A DNA stretch of 64,000 bases from Gemmatimonadaceae bacterium (GCA_036273715.1 DASUHB010000028.1:1-64000), one strand, 5' to 3'. Positions 15,858-25,457 are shown, counted from the first letter of the stretch. Translations and numbers: made by a program. The notes: generated by a model not told the origin, from the sequence alone.

Positions 15858-16289
15858 TTACTGCTGTCCTCCCGTACCGCTATGCCTCGGCCCGCCCGAC
15901 GAGCTACCCGCCGCGAGCGGGATCGAAACGAGAGCTGCCAGGAGACCTCCTGCGAGCAATCCGCTCCGCCACCACGACACTTTCTTCTGCTGAATCGTCG
16001 CGATCGCGCTGTGCGGCAGTGAGATGTCTTCACCCTTCCAGTACTGTTCGTCCCCCGATCTGAGCGTCGTTCCAGATACCGACAGCGCCATGCTGGTGTC
16101 GCTCTCGCTCAGCAGACGGCCATCGACGAAGTTGACATTCGGTCCAAGGTACTGCGCGAGCGATGCAGTGCCCGCGTCCGTCAGTTGCACGTGAAGCTTG
16201 GTGCCCGGGACGGGGGCCGGCTGCATGGCGACCGGCGTCGTTACGTAGCAGCCGCACAGGACGAGCATTGCAAACGGCGCAATTCGCAT
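15858..16289 (-). CDS. Small lipoprotein, unknown function
   Basis: 143 aa with a signal ending VLCGC (lipobox). The middle part (about 30-105) has short beta segments (KLHVQLTDAG, VDGRLLSESDTSMALSVSG) and a basic-hydrophobic stretch KKVSWWRSGLLAGGLLAALVSIPLAAG near the C-terminus that could be a membrane helix. This plan is common in uncharacterised lipoproteins. It converges with the lipoprotein gene at 15452-15832, with only 25 bp between them. Confidence 0.72.
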   Translation of the reverse strand: MRIAPFAMLVLCGCYVTTPVAMQPAPVPGTKLHVQLTDAGTASLAQYLGPNVNFVDGRLLSESDTSMALSVSGTTLRSGDEQYWKGEDISLPHSAIATIQQKKVSWWRSGLLAGGLLAALVSIPLAAGSSSGGPRHSGTGGQQ

Positions 16290-16420
16290 TTAGGCGTCTC
16301 CCCGGTGACAAAAACTGTAACATGCATATTCGCGCCGCTCAAGGCGCACCGTCAAGGTAGCGCGGCACGACAATCGGCGCTCGCGAACACATACCTATAC
16401 CTGCGCCACCCGAAAAAAGT

Positions 16421-16458
16421 GCTCGGCCCGGCTTCCCGCATGGGAAACCGGGCCGAGC
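16421..16458 (-). terminator. Intrinsic terminator of the susCD operon
   Basis: Perfect 11-bp GC-rich arms (GCTCGGCCCGG, 16421-16431, and its complement 16448-16458), extended inward by a CTTCCC/GGGAA match. On the minus-strand transcript the hairpin is followed by ACTTTTTTC. It lies 56 bp after the SusD stop. Confidence 0.9.
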
Positions 16459-16513
16459 CACGTACCCTGGCTGCGGACTCAGCGCATCGAGTCCGCGCCC
16501 ATACCCAGCGTGG

Positions 16514-17866
16514 TCAGAGATTCGTTGGGCATGCGTTAGGCTGATCCCAGTTCCGAACCGGCTGCTGATTCGGCGCCGGAATGTTCTGGTTTGCATCGCG
16601 CTCAGCGGAGAGCGGGTACAATACCCGGCCCGGAATACCAGCCGGGGTCGCCGCCACCAAGTTCGGCAGGCAGGTCCGCTTCCAGTCGTTCCAAACTTCG
16701 ATTTCCTGGAAGTCGGCAATGTACTTCTCAGTAATAATGTCGCTGAGCGTAAGCGTTCCGGCGAACGCAGGAACGTGCTGAGAGGCGCGCTCCGCATTGA
16801 ACGCGGCGAGCGCTGTCGCATTATCGCCTGCGTGCAACGCAGCCTCGGCGATAATGAGCTCGTTCTCCGCGAACGTCACGATCGGCTGCCGGAACGCCGG
16901 GTCGATGCGCGTGTTACTCAGGTTTGACCAGTCGCCACCACCGCCGCCCGGCGGTGCCCCGGCATACTGACCCACCGAATTGGTGCTGTAGTAGAGTGCC
17001 AACCGTGGATCGCTCGTGGACTTGAGCAGATTCACGAGGAACGCACCTGCACCAATGTAGCCGGACCGTTGGATAACGATGAACTGCTCCCAGAGGTTGG
17101 CTTCATTGGGATCGGAGCTTTGGTACGACCTGAAATCGCCCGTCGTGTCCGCAATCCCCTGCTGCGCTTCCGCAAGGGCCGCCGCGTACGCCGTCTGATC
17201 TTGCGACGTCGTGTGCAGGAAATAGCGCGCTTTCAGGGTATGCGCGAGCGCGATCCACTTCGTCAGATCACCGCCGTACCATAAGTCGTTCGGTCCGGGA
17301 CCGGCGCAGGTGGCGGAGGCGCACTGCATGTACACGATGGCCGTATCGAGCTGGGCCTCGACTTCCGCAAACACTTGCTGCTGCGGATCCAGCGACGGCT
17401 GGAGGTTGGAGCTCACAGCCTCGCTGTACGGAACGTCGCCCCACACATCGGCGACCGTTCCCATCGTCAACGCTTCCATCACCTTGGCGACGCCGGCATA
17501 CGCAGTGTCTCCGGACGCCAAGGACTGGCTTTGAATCGCGCGTTCGTCGATCAAGCCGCCGCCCGTGTAGGCGTTGCTCCAATCGCCTGAGAACGCGTCC
17601 TCGTCGAACACGTAGTTCGCGAGTGGTACGTACTGCCGGTCCGTCCCCGCCATGGACTGCATCCACATGCTGAACAGCCGGGCGAAGTCGCCCGTCTGCA
17701 GCACGGTTTGCGTCACCGTCACGCCAATGAACAACTGGCTCGTGCCGGCCTTCACCGGGCGGTTGGGGTTGGTCGTGAGCCCGTTTCCCGTTAGCCAATC
17801 ATTGCACCCGGCGAGCAGTGCAATCGGCAGGACCGTGCTCACAGCGAGCTTCAGATATCTATGCAT
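16514..17866 (-). CDS. SusD/RagB-family nutrient-binding lipoprotein
   Basis: 450 aa. Signal ends ALLAGC (lipobox), then N-terminal NDWLTGNGLTTNPNRP, typical of the SusD-like group that begins with a DxxNPN motif. Helical TPR-like segments follow, including VMEALTMGTVADVWGDVPYSEAV, a strongly conserved SusD_2-type block (ADxWGDVPYSEA). The protein should sit on the outer membrane as a lid over the TonB-dependent channel encoded just upstream, binding a glycan, peptide or other oligomer. Nearby genes give no substrate clue: no glycoside hydrolase or peptidase lies in this operon. Confidence 0.92.
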   Translation of the reverse strand: MHRYLKLAVSTVLPIALLAGCNDWLTGNGLTTNPNRPVKAGTSQLFIGVTVTQTVLQTGDFARLFSMWMQSMAGTDRQYVPLANYVFDEDAFSGDWSNAYTGGGLIDERAIQSQSLASGDTAYAGVAKVMEALTMGTVADVWGDVPYSEAVSSNLQPSLDPQQQVFAEVEAQLDTAIVYMQCASATCAGPGPNDLWYGGDLTKWIALAHTLKARYFLHTTSQDQTAYAAALAEAQQGIADTTGDFRSYQSSDPNEANLWEQFIVIQRSGYIGAGAFLVNLLKSTSDPRLALYYSTNSVGQYAGAPPGGGGGDWSNLSNTRIDPAFRQPIVTFAENELIIAEAALHAGDNATALAAFNAERASQHVPAFAGTLTLSDIITEKYIADFQEIEVWNDWKRTCLPNLVAATPAGIPGRVLYPLSAERDANQNIPAPNQQPVRNWDQPNACPTNL

Positions 17867-17897
17867 ACGGTAGCTCTCTCTTGTGCAAGGTCAGCGG

Positions 17898-20800
17898 TCA
17901 TCGATTCAGGCCGAACGAGAGCACGAACGAACGCGCCTGCGGGTTGTTGAAGTAGTCGACACCCTGAATGAGCGATGTCGCACCCGCGAGGTTCGCTTCC
18001 GGATCGATGCCACGATAGTTCGTCCAGGTGTGCAGGTTCCGCGCGGAGAGGCGAAGGTCGATGCTGCTGAAGCCCCACGCCTTGATGAACTGCTGATCCA
18101 AGGAGTAGGCGACGCCGATCTCACGCAGCTTCACGTAGCTGCCATCCTCGACAAACTGCGATCCGACCGGACCAAAGCCGCTACCAAGGTCGGTGAACCA
18201 CGTATCCTGGTTGAGCACCACGGACATGCCCGCGCCAGGGCCGCCGACAGGACCGGGGAGCCACGTCTTACCGAACACGAACGAGTTGCCGCGGATGTCG
18301 GTGTCTTTGTGGGCGCCGAAGTTGTACAGCGCGCCGCGCGTGCCGTCCCAGATCTGACCGCCGTGCTTGACATCCAACAATCCGGATAACGTCAGCTTCT
18401 TGAACGTCACCGAGGTGTGCACGCTGCCAATCCATTTCGGATTACCATCCGAAATGATGCGCTGCGTGGGGTCGAGAATCGGGAAGCCATCGGCTCCGAT
18501 GTACAGCGCACCTTTGGGTGCGTCGCCGCATTGCGAGTCAATGTCGACGCCGTTGATGTTGAGGCCACGACCGCACCGCGCGAAATCGTTACCACGAATC
18601 ACGCCGACGCTCGCGCCATACCAGGCCGTTGGCACTGCACCGGTGAATCCGCCGCCGGTGGCCAGGTCGGTGAATTGCTGACCCGACAGATTCACCAGGC
18701 GGTTCTCGTTCTTCGACCAGTTCAAACCGACTTCCCATGTGAGATCCGACCGCATGATCGGCCGATAGTTGATCGACGTCTCGAGACCGCGGTTGCGGAT
18801 GACGCCCGCGTTCGCCGTGATCGCGGAGAAGCCGGTCGAATTGGCTAACGGTAGACCGAAAATTGCGCCTTCGGTGCGATCGAGATATCCCGTGAAGGAC
18901 GCGTCGGCACGGCTACCGAACAAGCCGACGTCAACGCCAGCCTCGAACTCCTTCGTACGCTCAGGACCGAGGTTCGGCTGCGCGTGCAGACTGCCCTGCG
19001 CCAAACCGCCCAACCCGGCCTGGTTGATGAACAACGCATCGCCCCAGCCTGCATCGCCAACCGAGAATCCGGAAGCGTAGGTCTGCAGCGTGCTGTAAGC
19101 GTTCGGCTGAATGCCGGCCTCGCCGTATGCGCCACGGATTTTCGCATAGGAGAGGATGCTCTTGTTGTCTCCGGTATTCTGGACAACGTTCCAGGCGAAG
19201 TTGCCGCTGGGGAACCAGTGGCGCTGTGAGTTGACACCGAACGAGGAAAATCCATCGTTCGTCGCCGAGACCTCGAGGTTCAACTGATTCCAGAGATAGA
19301 CATTGGCCGAACCGAAGTAGCGTTCCGCGTGAACGTAGCTCTGGAAATCGTTAGGCGTGAACGTCGTCGTGTTGCCGATGGTGTACGGCTGGGCCGCGAC
19401 GAGCGAGACACCCGTCACAAAGATTTGCCTGAACGTCGTCGCATTCAGGTTCTGGCCAAGCGTGAGGTTTGCGCTCGCGCTCGGAGAGAAGGTGTGCGTG
19501 ACGGTCGCCGTCAGATTGTGGTCGATGATGTAGTTCTTGAGATCACCTTCGATCACCTGGCCGGTCGGCTGACCCGACGAGCTGTACGGCAGTCCATCGA
19601 GACGCTGGTCGGTGTAGTAGTCGGCGCCGAAGACTTCCTTGACCTTGAGCCAGTCGAACGCATCCCACTCGATGTTCGCGTTGCCGAAGGTTCGCTGGAC
19701 CGCTGAGTTGTTGCTCTGCTCGTAAATCTCGAAGATCGGGTTGTCGTATCCACGCGTGTGCATCGGCGTGTTGACCGTCGGCCACGGGAACCGATACGAC
19801 CGCTGGGTCATGCTGGTCGGATCGAGGAACTCGAAGTTGTTGAATTCCGGCGGCGTGCGGAGTGAGCCGAGCAACAGACCGTCGACGTTGGACCCCTGCT
19901 GCACGTACTTGGCCCGGACGTCCGAGTACTGCGCGTCGATGCCCACCTTGAGGTTCTCGAGCATCTGGTGCGACGCATTCACGCGCACGGTATTGCGCCT
20001 GTACCAGTCGTTAGGCCCCGTGATCTGACCACGGTTGTTGTCCAGGCTGCCCGAGACGAAGTACAACGTCTTGTCGCTGCCGCCCGACAGATCCAACGTG
20101 GTGTTCCAGTTGTGACCGGTGACGAACAAGTCGTCGAAGTGATTGTAGGTCGGTGTGCCAGCGGGCAAGAGCGGGCCCCATGAATTGCTGGATGCAACCT
20201 TGGTTCCCTGAGGATTTGGATCGCCGCAATCCGGCACGGGCGCAGCGAGTGCGTAACAGCTCGGCGATACGCCTTCGCTACCCTGTCCGTACTGAGTGTT
20301 GAGCGGCGGACCCTGCGTCACCTTGTCGAACGAATAGCTTGTCCGCAACGACGTCCGCGTCTGACCCGACTGACCGCGCTTGGTCGTGATGATCACGACA
20401 CCTGCGCCCGCGCGGGCGCCGTAAATCGCCGACGCCGCCGCGCCCTTGAGAATGTCGATCGACGCGATGTCGTCGGAGTTGATGTCCGACGCGCGGTTCG
20501 ACGCCGCGGCGCCGCCTTCCGGCGACTCCGTGGTCATCGTCGAGTTGTCGATCGGCACGCCGTCCACGATGAACAGCGGCTGCGCGTCGCCCGTGATGGT
20601 CTTGGGTCCGCGAATCCGGATGTACGAGGACGAGCCCGGATCGCCGGACTGCGACACGACTTCGACATTCGGCGCCTTGCCGGCAAGTGCCGACACCACG
20701 TTGGTCTCGTCTGACTTCGTAACGAGGGTGGTGTCCACCGAATTGACGACGGAACCCAGACGCTCGCGTACCGTCTGCGTGCCTTCACCCGTGACGACCA

Positions 20801-21149
20801 CTTCACCAAGCCGCAGCGGATTCGCCGACAGCGTGAAGTTCTGCGTCAGCGTGCCGGCGCTGAGCGTGACCTGCACCGATTGAGCCTTGAAGCCGATGAG
20901 GCGAGCGGTGACCGTCACCTGCTGGCCCTTCACACGCGCCGATGGAACGACAAACGAATACTTGCCGTCCGCGTCGCTCAGGCTCCCGATGTTCATGCCT
21001 TCGATAAATACGCTCGCGGAACTGAGCGGGGCTCCTGCCTCACTCGTCACGCGACCGTTGATCGTCGTGCCCTCCTGCGCAGCTGCAAACGCAGGAAGAA
21101 CTGCTATCGCGCACGCGACCGCGATGGCTCTACGAACGAAACGTCCCAT
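17898..21149 (-). CDS. SusC/RagA-family TonB-linked outer-membrane receptor
   Basis: 1083 aa from the ATG at 21149 (AAGGAGG upstream; the frame stays open to 21239). Order: signal peptide (ending FAAAQ), carboxypeptidase-like regulatory domain (about residues 25-110, TINGRVTSEAGAPLSSASVFIEG), plug domain (about 120-250, with LFIVDGVPIDNS and GAAASAIYGARAGAGVVIITTK, both hallmark SusC motifs), then a 22-strand-type barrel with a C-terminal LSFGLNR. It pairs with the SusD gene 31 bp downstream and imports a large ligand with TonB energy. It has a promoter and a roughly 300-nt leader of its own. Confidence 0.95.
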   Translation of the reverse strand: MGRFVRRAIAVACAIAVLPAFAAAQEGTTINGRVTSEAGAPLSSASVFIEGMNIGSLSDADGKYSFVVPSARVKGQQVTVTARLIGFKAQSVQVTLSAGTLTQNFTLSANPLRLGEVVVTGEGTQTVRERLGSVVNSVDTTLVTKSDETNVVSALAGKAPNVEVVSQSGDPGSSSYIRIRGPKTITGDAQPLFIVDGVPIDNSTMTTESPEGGAAASNRASDINSDDIASIDILKGAAASAIYGARAGAGVVIITTKRGQSGQTRTSLRTSYSFDKVTQGPPLNTQYGQGSEGVSPSCYALAAPVPDCGDPNPQGTKVASSNSWGPLLPAGTPTYNHFDDLFVTGHNWNTTLDLSGGSDKTLYFVSGSLDNNRGQITGPNDWYRRNTVRVNASHQMLENLKVGIDAQYSDVRAKYVQQGSNVDGLLLGSLRTPPEFNNFEFLDPTSMTQRSYRFPWPTVNTPMHTRGYDNPIFEIYEQSNNSAVQRTFGNANIEWDAFDWLKVKEVFGADYYTDQRLDGLPYSSSGQPTGQVIEGDLKNYIIDHNLTATVTHTFSPSASANLTLGQNLNATTFRQIFVTGVSLVAAQPYTIGNTTTFTPNDFQSYVHAERYFGSANVYLWNQLNLEVSATNDGFSSFGVNSQRHWFPSGNFAWNVVQNTGDNKSILSYAKIRGAYGEAGIQPNAYSTLQTYASGFSVGDAGWGDALFINQAGLGGLAQGSLHAQPNLGPERTKEFEAGVDVGLFGSRADASFTGYLDRTEGAIFGLPLANSTGFSAITANAGVIRNRGLETSINYRPIMRSDLTWEVGLNWSKNENRLVNLSGQQFTDLATGGGFTGAVPTAWYGASVGVIRGNDFARCGRGLNINGVDIDSQCGDAPKGALYIGADGFPILDPTQRIISDGNPKWIGSVHTSVTFKKLTLSGLLDVKHGGQIWDGTRGALYNFGAHKDTDIRGNSFVFGKTWLPGPVGGPGAGMSVVLNQDTWFTDLGSGFGPVGSQFVEDGSYVKLREIGVAYSLDQQFIKAWGFSSIDLRLSARNLHTWTNYRGIDPEANLAGATSLIQGVDYFNNPQARSFVLSFGLNR

Positions 21150-21290
21150 TCTTCCTCCTTGCCACCTCTTCCAAAAGGTGTGTCGACGAGAACATGGGAA
21201 CTGCCGCCGCCGTGCACGCGCAGGGCAGCGCACTGACAATTTCAGGTGATTGGGTTAGGCACCTCCGCGGTGACGAGTGTGCAGGTGGTA

Positions 21291-21350
21291 CCGGTGCGGA
21301 CGCACCGGACCAGTCGAGGCGCGAAAGGGAGCACGCGGTGCGGATGCACC
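21291..21350 (-). promoter_or_regulatory. Tandem hairpins in the susC leader
   Basis: Two near-identical stem-loops, GGTGC-GGAC-GCACC (extended to CCGGTGC/GCACCGG at 21291-21308) and GGTGC-GGAT-GCACC (21337-21350), lie in the roughly 300-nt untranslated leader of susC. Similar stems with a four-base loop that differs at one position suggest a repeated recognition element, for example for an RNA-binding protein. I matched no known riboswitch. Confidence 0.4.
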
Positions 21351-21458
21351 ACGGAGTCGGAACGGCGGGAGAGAGCTGGACGGCGCCGACAAAACAGGCT
21401 CAGAGGCAGCCACCGGTGAACGCGGCAATGGGGTGACGGAGCAAATAGACGCGGGCAG

Positions 21459-21488
21459 AGTATACAGATAGTTTCCGGATTACGTCAA
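21459..21488 (-). promoter_or_regulatory. Sigma-70 type promoter for susCD
   Basis: Read on the minus strand: TTGACG (complement of 21483-21488), 18-bp spacer, TATACT (complement of 21459-21464). Transcription would begin near 21452, leaving about 300 nt of leader before the susC ATG. The surrounding stretch is AT-richer than the genes. Confidence 0.7.
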
Positions 21489-21591
21489 GGAGTGGTAAAG
21501 TATGTCCTCCTTGGCGCTCCTGCCAGACAGTGCCGTGCTCTGACATCGTCGTCCGTTCCCCAGCGGTGCCTCCGTTTACCGGGTTTCTCGC

Positions 21592-22857
21592 ATGGCCCTC
21601 TCTCGTGCTAATGTCACAGGCCGGTCCGCACCCGTTGGGCATTGTGCCAAGGTTTCGTGGCGCTTGACCTCGATCGGCCGCCGGACACTCGCCTGCTGGT
21701 TCGCCGCGACCGTCTTCGCCAACGCGGCACGCGGCTGCGTCGCCACCCTCTCAGCCCAGACTGACCAGGAGGCGATCGCCCCCCGGTCCTCACGAACCAA
21801 GCTGTACACGATCCTCGGCGCCGTCCTCGGGGGCGTCTTGGGACTGGGCGTTCGCAGTAGTTCGGGCGGGAAAGGAGGAACGGGCTGCCTCGGCGTGCCC
21901 TGTGTGGTGGTTGGGTCGACGCTCATCGGCGCCGGCATCGGCTTCGCCTTCGGACACGAGGCAGACCGGACCTATAACTCGCGATATCGCGGCGTCGTCC
22001 CGCTCCACCTCTCGAGCGTCAACGCGCATCTCGAGGGCGAGCCGATCGTCTTGGCAGCCGACGACTCGCAGATCGCGGTGGGCGGAAGCGCCGGCGTCGA
22101 AATGCTGCCCCTGTCCGGCGCCATGGAAGCCGGGATACTTCGCGCACGCGGGCTCAACAGTATCATGGCGATCGCGCTCTCGCCGACGACCGGCTGGCTC
22201 GCGGTCGGCTCGCCTTCCGGCCTGTACATGTTCCCGCCGGAGGAGGGTCCTGGTGCACTCGTCCGACCCGGCGACGTCGAGGCGATTGCCGGCGGTTCCC
22301 ACCGCGTGTTCGTTGCGGTGAACGACCGCATCGAGATCGCGCCGCTCTCCGACGACACCGCCCGTACCTGGCCGGGCATCACCATGCAGTCGCCCGTACA
22401 CGCACTGCTCCTCGATTCGGACCACGGCCTGCTCTGGGCGACGACCGACCGCAACCTGATCGCCTTCAAGGTCTCGAGCGACTCGCTGGTCCGCGTTGGT
22501 GAAGCGCCGCTCGAGTCGGTGGGGCTCAACATGTCCCGCGGCGGCGACACCATCGCCGTTGCGTTAGGCGAGCGCGGTGTGCGCCTGTTCGACGTGAGCA
22601 ACCCGTCGGCGCCCCGCGCCGTCGCGTCGTGGACCATCGCCCACTTTGCCTACGACGTGTCGATCGATCGCCAGCGCCTGTTCGTCGCGGCCGGACCGGA
22701 GGGCGTGTACGTGATCGACCTCGGCACGACGCCCATGCGCACACTGGGACTGGCCCGCGAAATGGGATTCGCGACCGCGCTCGCGTCGCGTCGCGGCTAT
22801 ACGTACATTCTCGATCGCCGCAACGTCGTGTTGCGGCGCGTGTTTTCCGATTTCTGA
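21592..22857 (+). CDS. LVIVD/beta-propeller repeat protein with N-terminal membrane segments
   Basis: 421 aa. A basic N-terminus and a signal-like hydrophobic stretch (about residues 32-48) are followed by two glycine-rich hydrophobic segments (LGAVLGGVLGLGV and VVVGSTLIGAGIGFAFG, about 75-125) resembling glycine-zipper helices. Residues about 145-421 are repeated beta units of the LVIVD type, for example GVRLFDVSNPSAPRAV and GVYVIDLGTTPMRTLG. It is likely an envelope-anchored propeller with a binding or scaffolding role. The gene is divergent from susC and followed after 6 bp by the DsbA-like gene. Function unknown. Confidence 0.72.
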   Translation: MALSRANVTGRSAPVGHCAKVSWRLTSIGRRTLACWFAATVFANAARGCVATLSAQTDQEAIAPRSSRTKLYTILGAVLGGVLGLGVRSSSGGKGGTGCLGVPCVVVGSTLIGAGIGFAFGHEADRTYNSRYRGVVPLHLSSVNAHLEGEPIVLAADDSQIAVGGSAGVEMLPLSGAMEAGILRARGLNSIMAIALSPTTGWLAVGSPSGLYMFPPEEGPGALVRPGDVEAIAGGSHRVFVAVNDRIEIAPLSDDTARTWPGITMQSPVHALLLDSDHGLLWATTDRNLIAFKVSSDSLVRVGEAPLESVGLNMSRGGDTIAVALGERGVRLFDVSNPSAPRAVASWTIAHFAYDVSIDRQRLFVAAGPEGVYVIDLGTTPMRTLGLAREMGFATALASRRGYTYILDRRNVVLRRVFSDF

Positions 22858-22863
22858 GGACTC

Positions 22864-23568
22864 ATGGACTTGGTCAAGGCGAGCGCGCTTGCTGCTGTCG
22901 TCGCGGTATGCGTGTCGGTGGGTTGCGGCTCTTCTGCAAGCGATCGCGCCACGCCGGTTTCCGCTTCGGCGCCGGTAGCGTCGCGGCCGACGACGCCGGC
23001 GCCCAAGGGCGATACCGCGCTCGACCGTGTCGCGGATCACGCGCGTGTCGAGGGTAGCCCCACGGCACCGCTGTGGGTGATCGAGATCAGCGATTTCCAG
23101 TGCCCGTTCTGTCGCGAATGGCACGACCAGAGCTACCAGGCGATCAAGTCCGAGTACGTCGACACGGGCAAGATTCGCTTCGCGTACATCAACTTCCCTC
23201 TCTCGATCCACAAGAACGCGTGGCCGGCGGCTGAGGCTGCGATGTGTGCCGCGGCGCAGGGAAAATTCTGGCCGATGCACGACTCGCTGTTCGCATCGCA
23301 GCCGCGGTGGGAGAACCTGGCCAACCCCCAACCGACGCTCGATTCGCTGGCGGCGAGCGTCGGCGTATCGCGGGACGCGTACACGAAATGCGTCACGCAG
23401 CATCAGATGCGCGCACTCATTCAGGGCGACATGGATCGCGCCGATGAAAGCGGCGTGCAGGCGACGCCGACGTTCATCATCGGCACCGCGAAGATCTCCG
23501 GCGCCCAGCCGTTAGACCAATTCCGCGCGGTGATCGACGCGCAGTTGGCCAAGGTCAAGGCGCAGTAG
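22864..23568 (+). CDS. DsbA-family thiol oxidoreductase (periplasmic)
   Basis: 234 aa. Signal ends SVGCGSS, consistent with a lipoprotein. The thioredoxin-like DsbA domain begins near residue 50 with the redox motif CPFC in ISDFQCPFCREWH. An inserted helical part follows, then the cis-proline TP in GVQATPTFIIG. Close relatives are BdbD/DsbA-like disulfide-forming or isomerising proteins with a DSBA/thioredoxin_4 domain. The partner reductase or oxidase is not in the window. Confidence 0.92.
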   Translation: MDLVKASALAAVVAVCVSVGCGSSASDRATPVSASAPVASRPTTPAPKGDTALDRVADHARVEGSPTAPLWVIEISDFQCPFCREWHDQSYQAIKSEYVDTGKIRFAYINFPLSIHKNAWPAAEAAMCAAAQGKFWPMHDSLFASQPRWENLANPQPTLDSLAASVGVSRDAYTKCVTQHQMRALIQGDMDRADESGVQATPTFIIGTAKISGAQPLDQFRAVIDAQLAKVKAQ

Positions 23569-23598
23569 CTGACGTCGCTTCCACGCCGGCGCGGTACC

Positions 23599-24900
23599 AT
23601 GTTCCGACCGCTCTACGGGTTTGCCGTCGAGGTCGCGCGCTTTGCGGCGTCGGTTGCGCCCGAGCGCGACGGCAAATTCTGGCGATCGCTCGGCGCGCGC
23701 AAGGGAATTCTCGAGCGCTACGCCGCGTGGGGCGCTGCCCACCGCGACGCCGCGCGGCCTTTACTGTGGATGCACGCGCCGTCGGTCGGCGAAGGGCTGC
23801 AGGCGCGGCCGGTGATCGAGCGGCTCCGCGCCTCGCACGACACGCTGCAGCTCGCCTACACCCATTTCTCTCCCAGCGCCGAGCGGTTCGCGCATTCGTT
23901 AGGCGCCGACTTCGCCGACTATTTGCCGTTCGATTCGGCGGCCGACGCGCGCGCGGCCCTGGACGCGCTGCGGCCCGACGCGCTCGTGTACAGCAAGCTC
24001 GATGTGTGGCCGGAGCTGACGCGCGAGGCGTCGCGGCGCGGCGTGGCCTTGGGCCTCATCAGCGCGACGCTGTCCGCGCGCTCGGCGCGGCGGTCGCGTG
24101 TCGTGGCGGCCCTGCTGCGCGATGCCTACGCGCGGCTCGACGCCGTGGGCGCCGTCGACCAGGACGACGCGGGCCGGCTACTTTCGTTAGGCGTGCGCGA
24201 GACGGCGCTCGAGGTCACGGGCGACACCCGCTACGACCAGGTGTGGTCGCGCGCCCAGAGCGTCGACCGCGCCGGGCCGCTGCTGGCGCCGTTAGCCAGC
24301 CCCCGCCCAACGATCGTCGCCGGCTCGACCTGGCCGGCCGATGAGGCGGTGCTGATGCCGGCCTGGCGCTCGGTGCGCCGGCAGATTCCCAATGTCCGGC
24401 TGATCATCGCGCCGCACGAACCGGCGCCGTCGCACCTGGCGTCGATCGAGCACTGGGCGGCTGCCGAGCGCCTCTCGCTCGCCCGCCTGGACGGCGCGCA
24501 CGCGACGGCCGCCGATGTGGTGCTCGTGGATCGCGTCGGGGTGTTAGGCGAGCTCTACGCGCTGGCGACCGCGGCCTTCGTCGGCGGCGGATTCCACGAC
24601 GCGGGCCTGCACTCGGTGATCGAGCCGGCCGCCTTCGGCGCGCCGGTGGCCTTCGGGCCGCGCTGCGAGCGAAGCCGGGACGCGATGCTGCTCGCCAAAG
24701 CGGGCGGCGGCGTACCCGTCCCGCAGGCAACCGCGCTCGCCGGCGCCCTCATCGGATGGCTGCATTCGGAGGCGGCGCGCCGGTCGGCCGGCGAACGGGC
24801 GCGCGCGGTGGTGCGAAACGGCCTGGGTGCGGCGGACCGGTCGGCCCGCCTGGTCGAGACCCTTCTCGAACGCGCCCGGCCCGAACGACCCGTCGCCTAA
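23599..24900 (+). CDS. waaA: 3-deoxy-D-manno-octulosonic acid (Kdo) transferase
   Basis: 433 aa. GT-B glycosyltransferase that adds Kdo from CMP-Kdo to lipid IVA on the inner face of the cytoplasmic membrane, linking lipid A to the LPS core. An N-terminal hydrophobic anchor (FRPLYGFAVEVARFAAS) leads to LLWMHAPSVGEGLQARPVI, the family's acceptor-side motif (HxxSVGE, catalytic Glu). The C-terminal half has VAGSTWPADEAVLMPAW, then FVGGGFHDAGLHSVIEPAAFGAPVAFGP, the nucleotide-binding signature. This is direct evidence that the organism has an LPS outer membrane. The TAA stop is inside a GCCTAAC heptamer and overlaps the convergent receiver gene by 4 bp. Confidence 0.95.
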   Translation: MFRPLYGFAVEVARFAASVAPERDGKFWRSLGARKGILERYAAWGAAHRDAARPLLWMHAPSVGEGLQARPVIERLRASHDTLQLAYTHFSPSAERFAHSLGADFADYLPFDSAADARAALDALRPDALVYSKLDVWPELTREASRRGVALGLISATLSARSARRSRVVAALLRDAYARLDAVGAVDQDDAGRLLSLGVRETALEVTGDTRYDQVWSRAQSVDRAGPLLAPLASPRPTIVAGSTWPADEAVLMPAWRSVRRQIPNVRLIIAPHEPAPSHLASIEHWAAAERLSLARLDGAHATAADVVLVDRVGVLGELYALATAAFVGGGFHDAGLHSVIEPAAFGAPVAFGPRCERSRDAMLLAKAGGGVPVPQATALAGALIGWLHSEAARRSAGERARAVVRNGLGAADRSARLVETLLERARPERPVA

Positions 24901-25310
24901 CGGCCTGCCGGCGGCCCCGGCGACACGCCGACATCCGCGCCGGCGCCGAGGTTGCGCCGGACGCACTCGGCGAGCTCGGGCAGCTCGATCGGCTTCGTGA
25001 TGACGTCGTCCGCGCCGGTGAGCACCATCCCCTCGCGCACCTGCCGTTCGCCTAACCCGCTCAGCATCACGATGCGCGTGTGCGCGCCGTGCGGATGCTC
25101 GCGCATCGCGCGGCACACCGCCCACCCATCGCGCCCCGGCATCAACACATCCAGTAGCACCAGCGCCGGATGCACGCCATCGAAGAGCGCCATCGCTTCG
25201 TTGGCGTTGTACGCAATCCGGACGGCATAGCCCCTGAGCTCGAGGTACCGCCGCAGAATGTCCGCGTTTTCTCTACTGTCATCAACGATGAGAATCGTCG
25301 GCTCACTCAT
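24897..25310 (-). CDS. Single-domain response regulator (receiver only)
   Basis: 137 aa: only a CheY-like receiver. VDD at residues 9-11, phospho-acceptor Asp at about 54 in LLDVLMPG, the switch Ser in VMLSG and Lys in ITKP are all in place. No output domain or DNA-binding helix follows; the tail is Gly/Pro-rich. No histidine kinase lies nearby, so it is an orphan, probably acting by protein contact in a phosphorelay or stress pathway. It is convergent with waaA (4-bp overlap). Confidence 0.9.
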   Translation of the reverse strand: MSEPTILIVDDSRENADILRRYLELRGYAVRIAYNANEAMALFDGVHPALVLLDVLMPGRDGWAVCRAMREHPHGAHTRIVMLSGLGERQVREGMVLTGADDVITKPIELPELAECVRRNLGAGADVGVSPGPPAGR

Positions 25311-25392
25311 AGCTGGCCACCCCTCGCTGACTCGGTGGCGCTGTGGGCGAGCAAAATATGAGCCATATCCAATCCTCCAGCTAACGAATGGA

Positions 25393-25422
25393 AAGGGCCG
25401 CCCGAGTCGTCAGGCGGCCCTT
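25393..25422 (-). terminator. Terminator-type hairpin
   Basis: AAGGGCCGCC (25393-25402) pairs exactly with 25413-25422 around a 10-nt loop. On the minus strand the hairpin ends in CCCTTTCC, so the T-run is short. It lies between the barrel gene stop (25458) and the receiver gene start (25310). Confidence 0.7.
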
Positions 25423-25457
25423 CGCATACTCGCCACGACCTGCAGAGGCCGTGTCCC

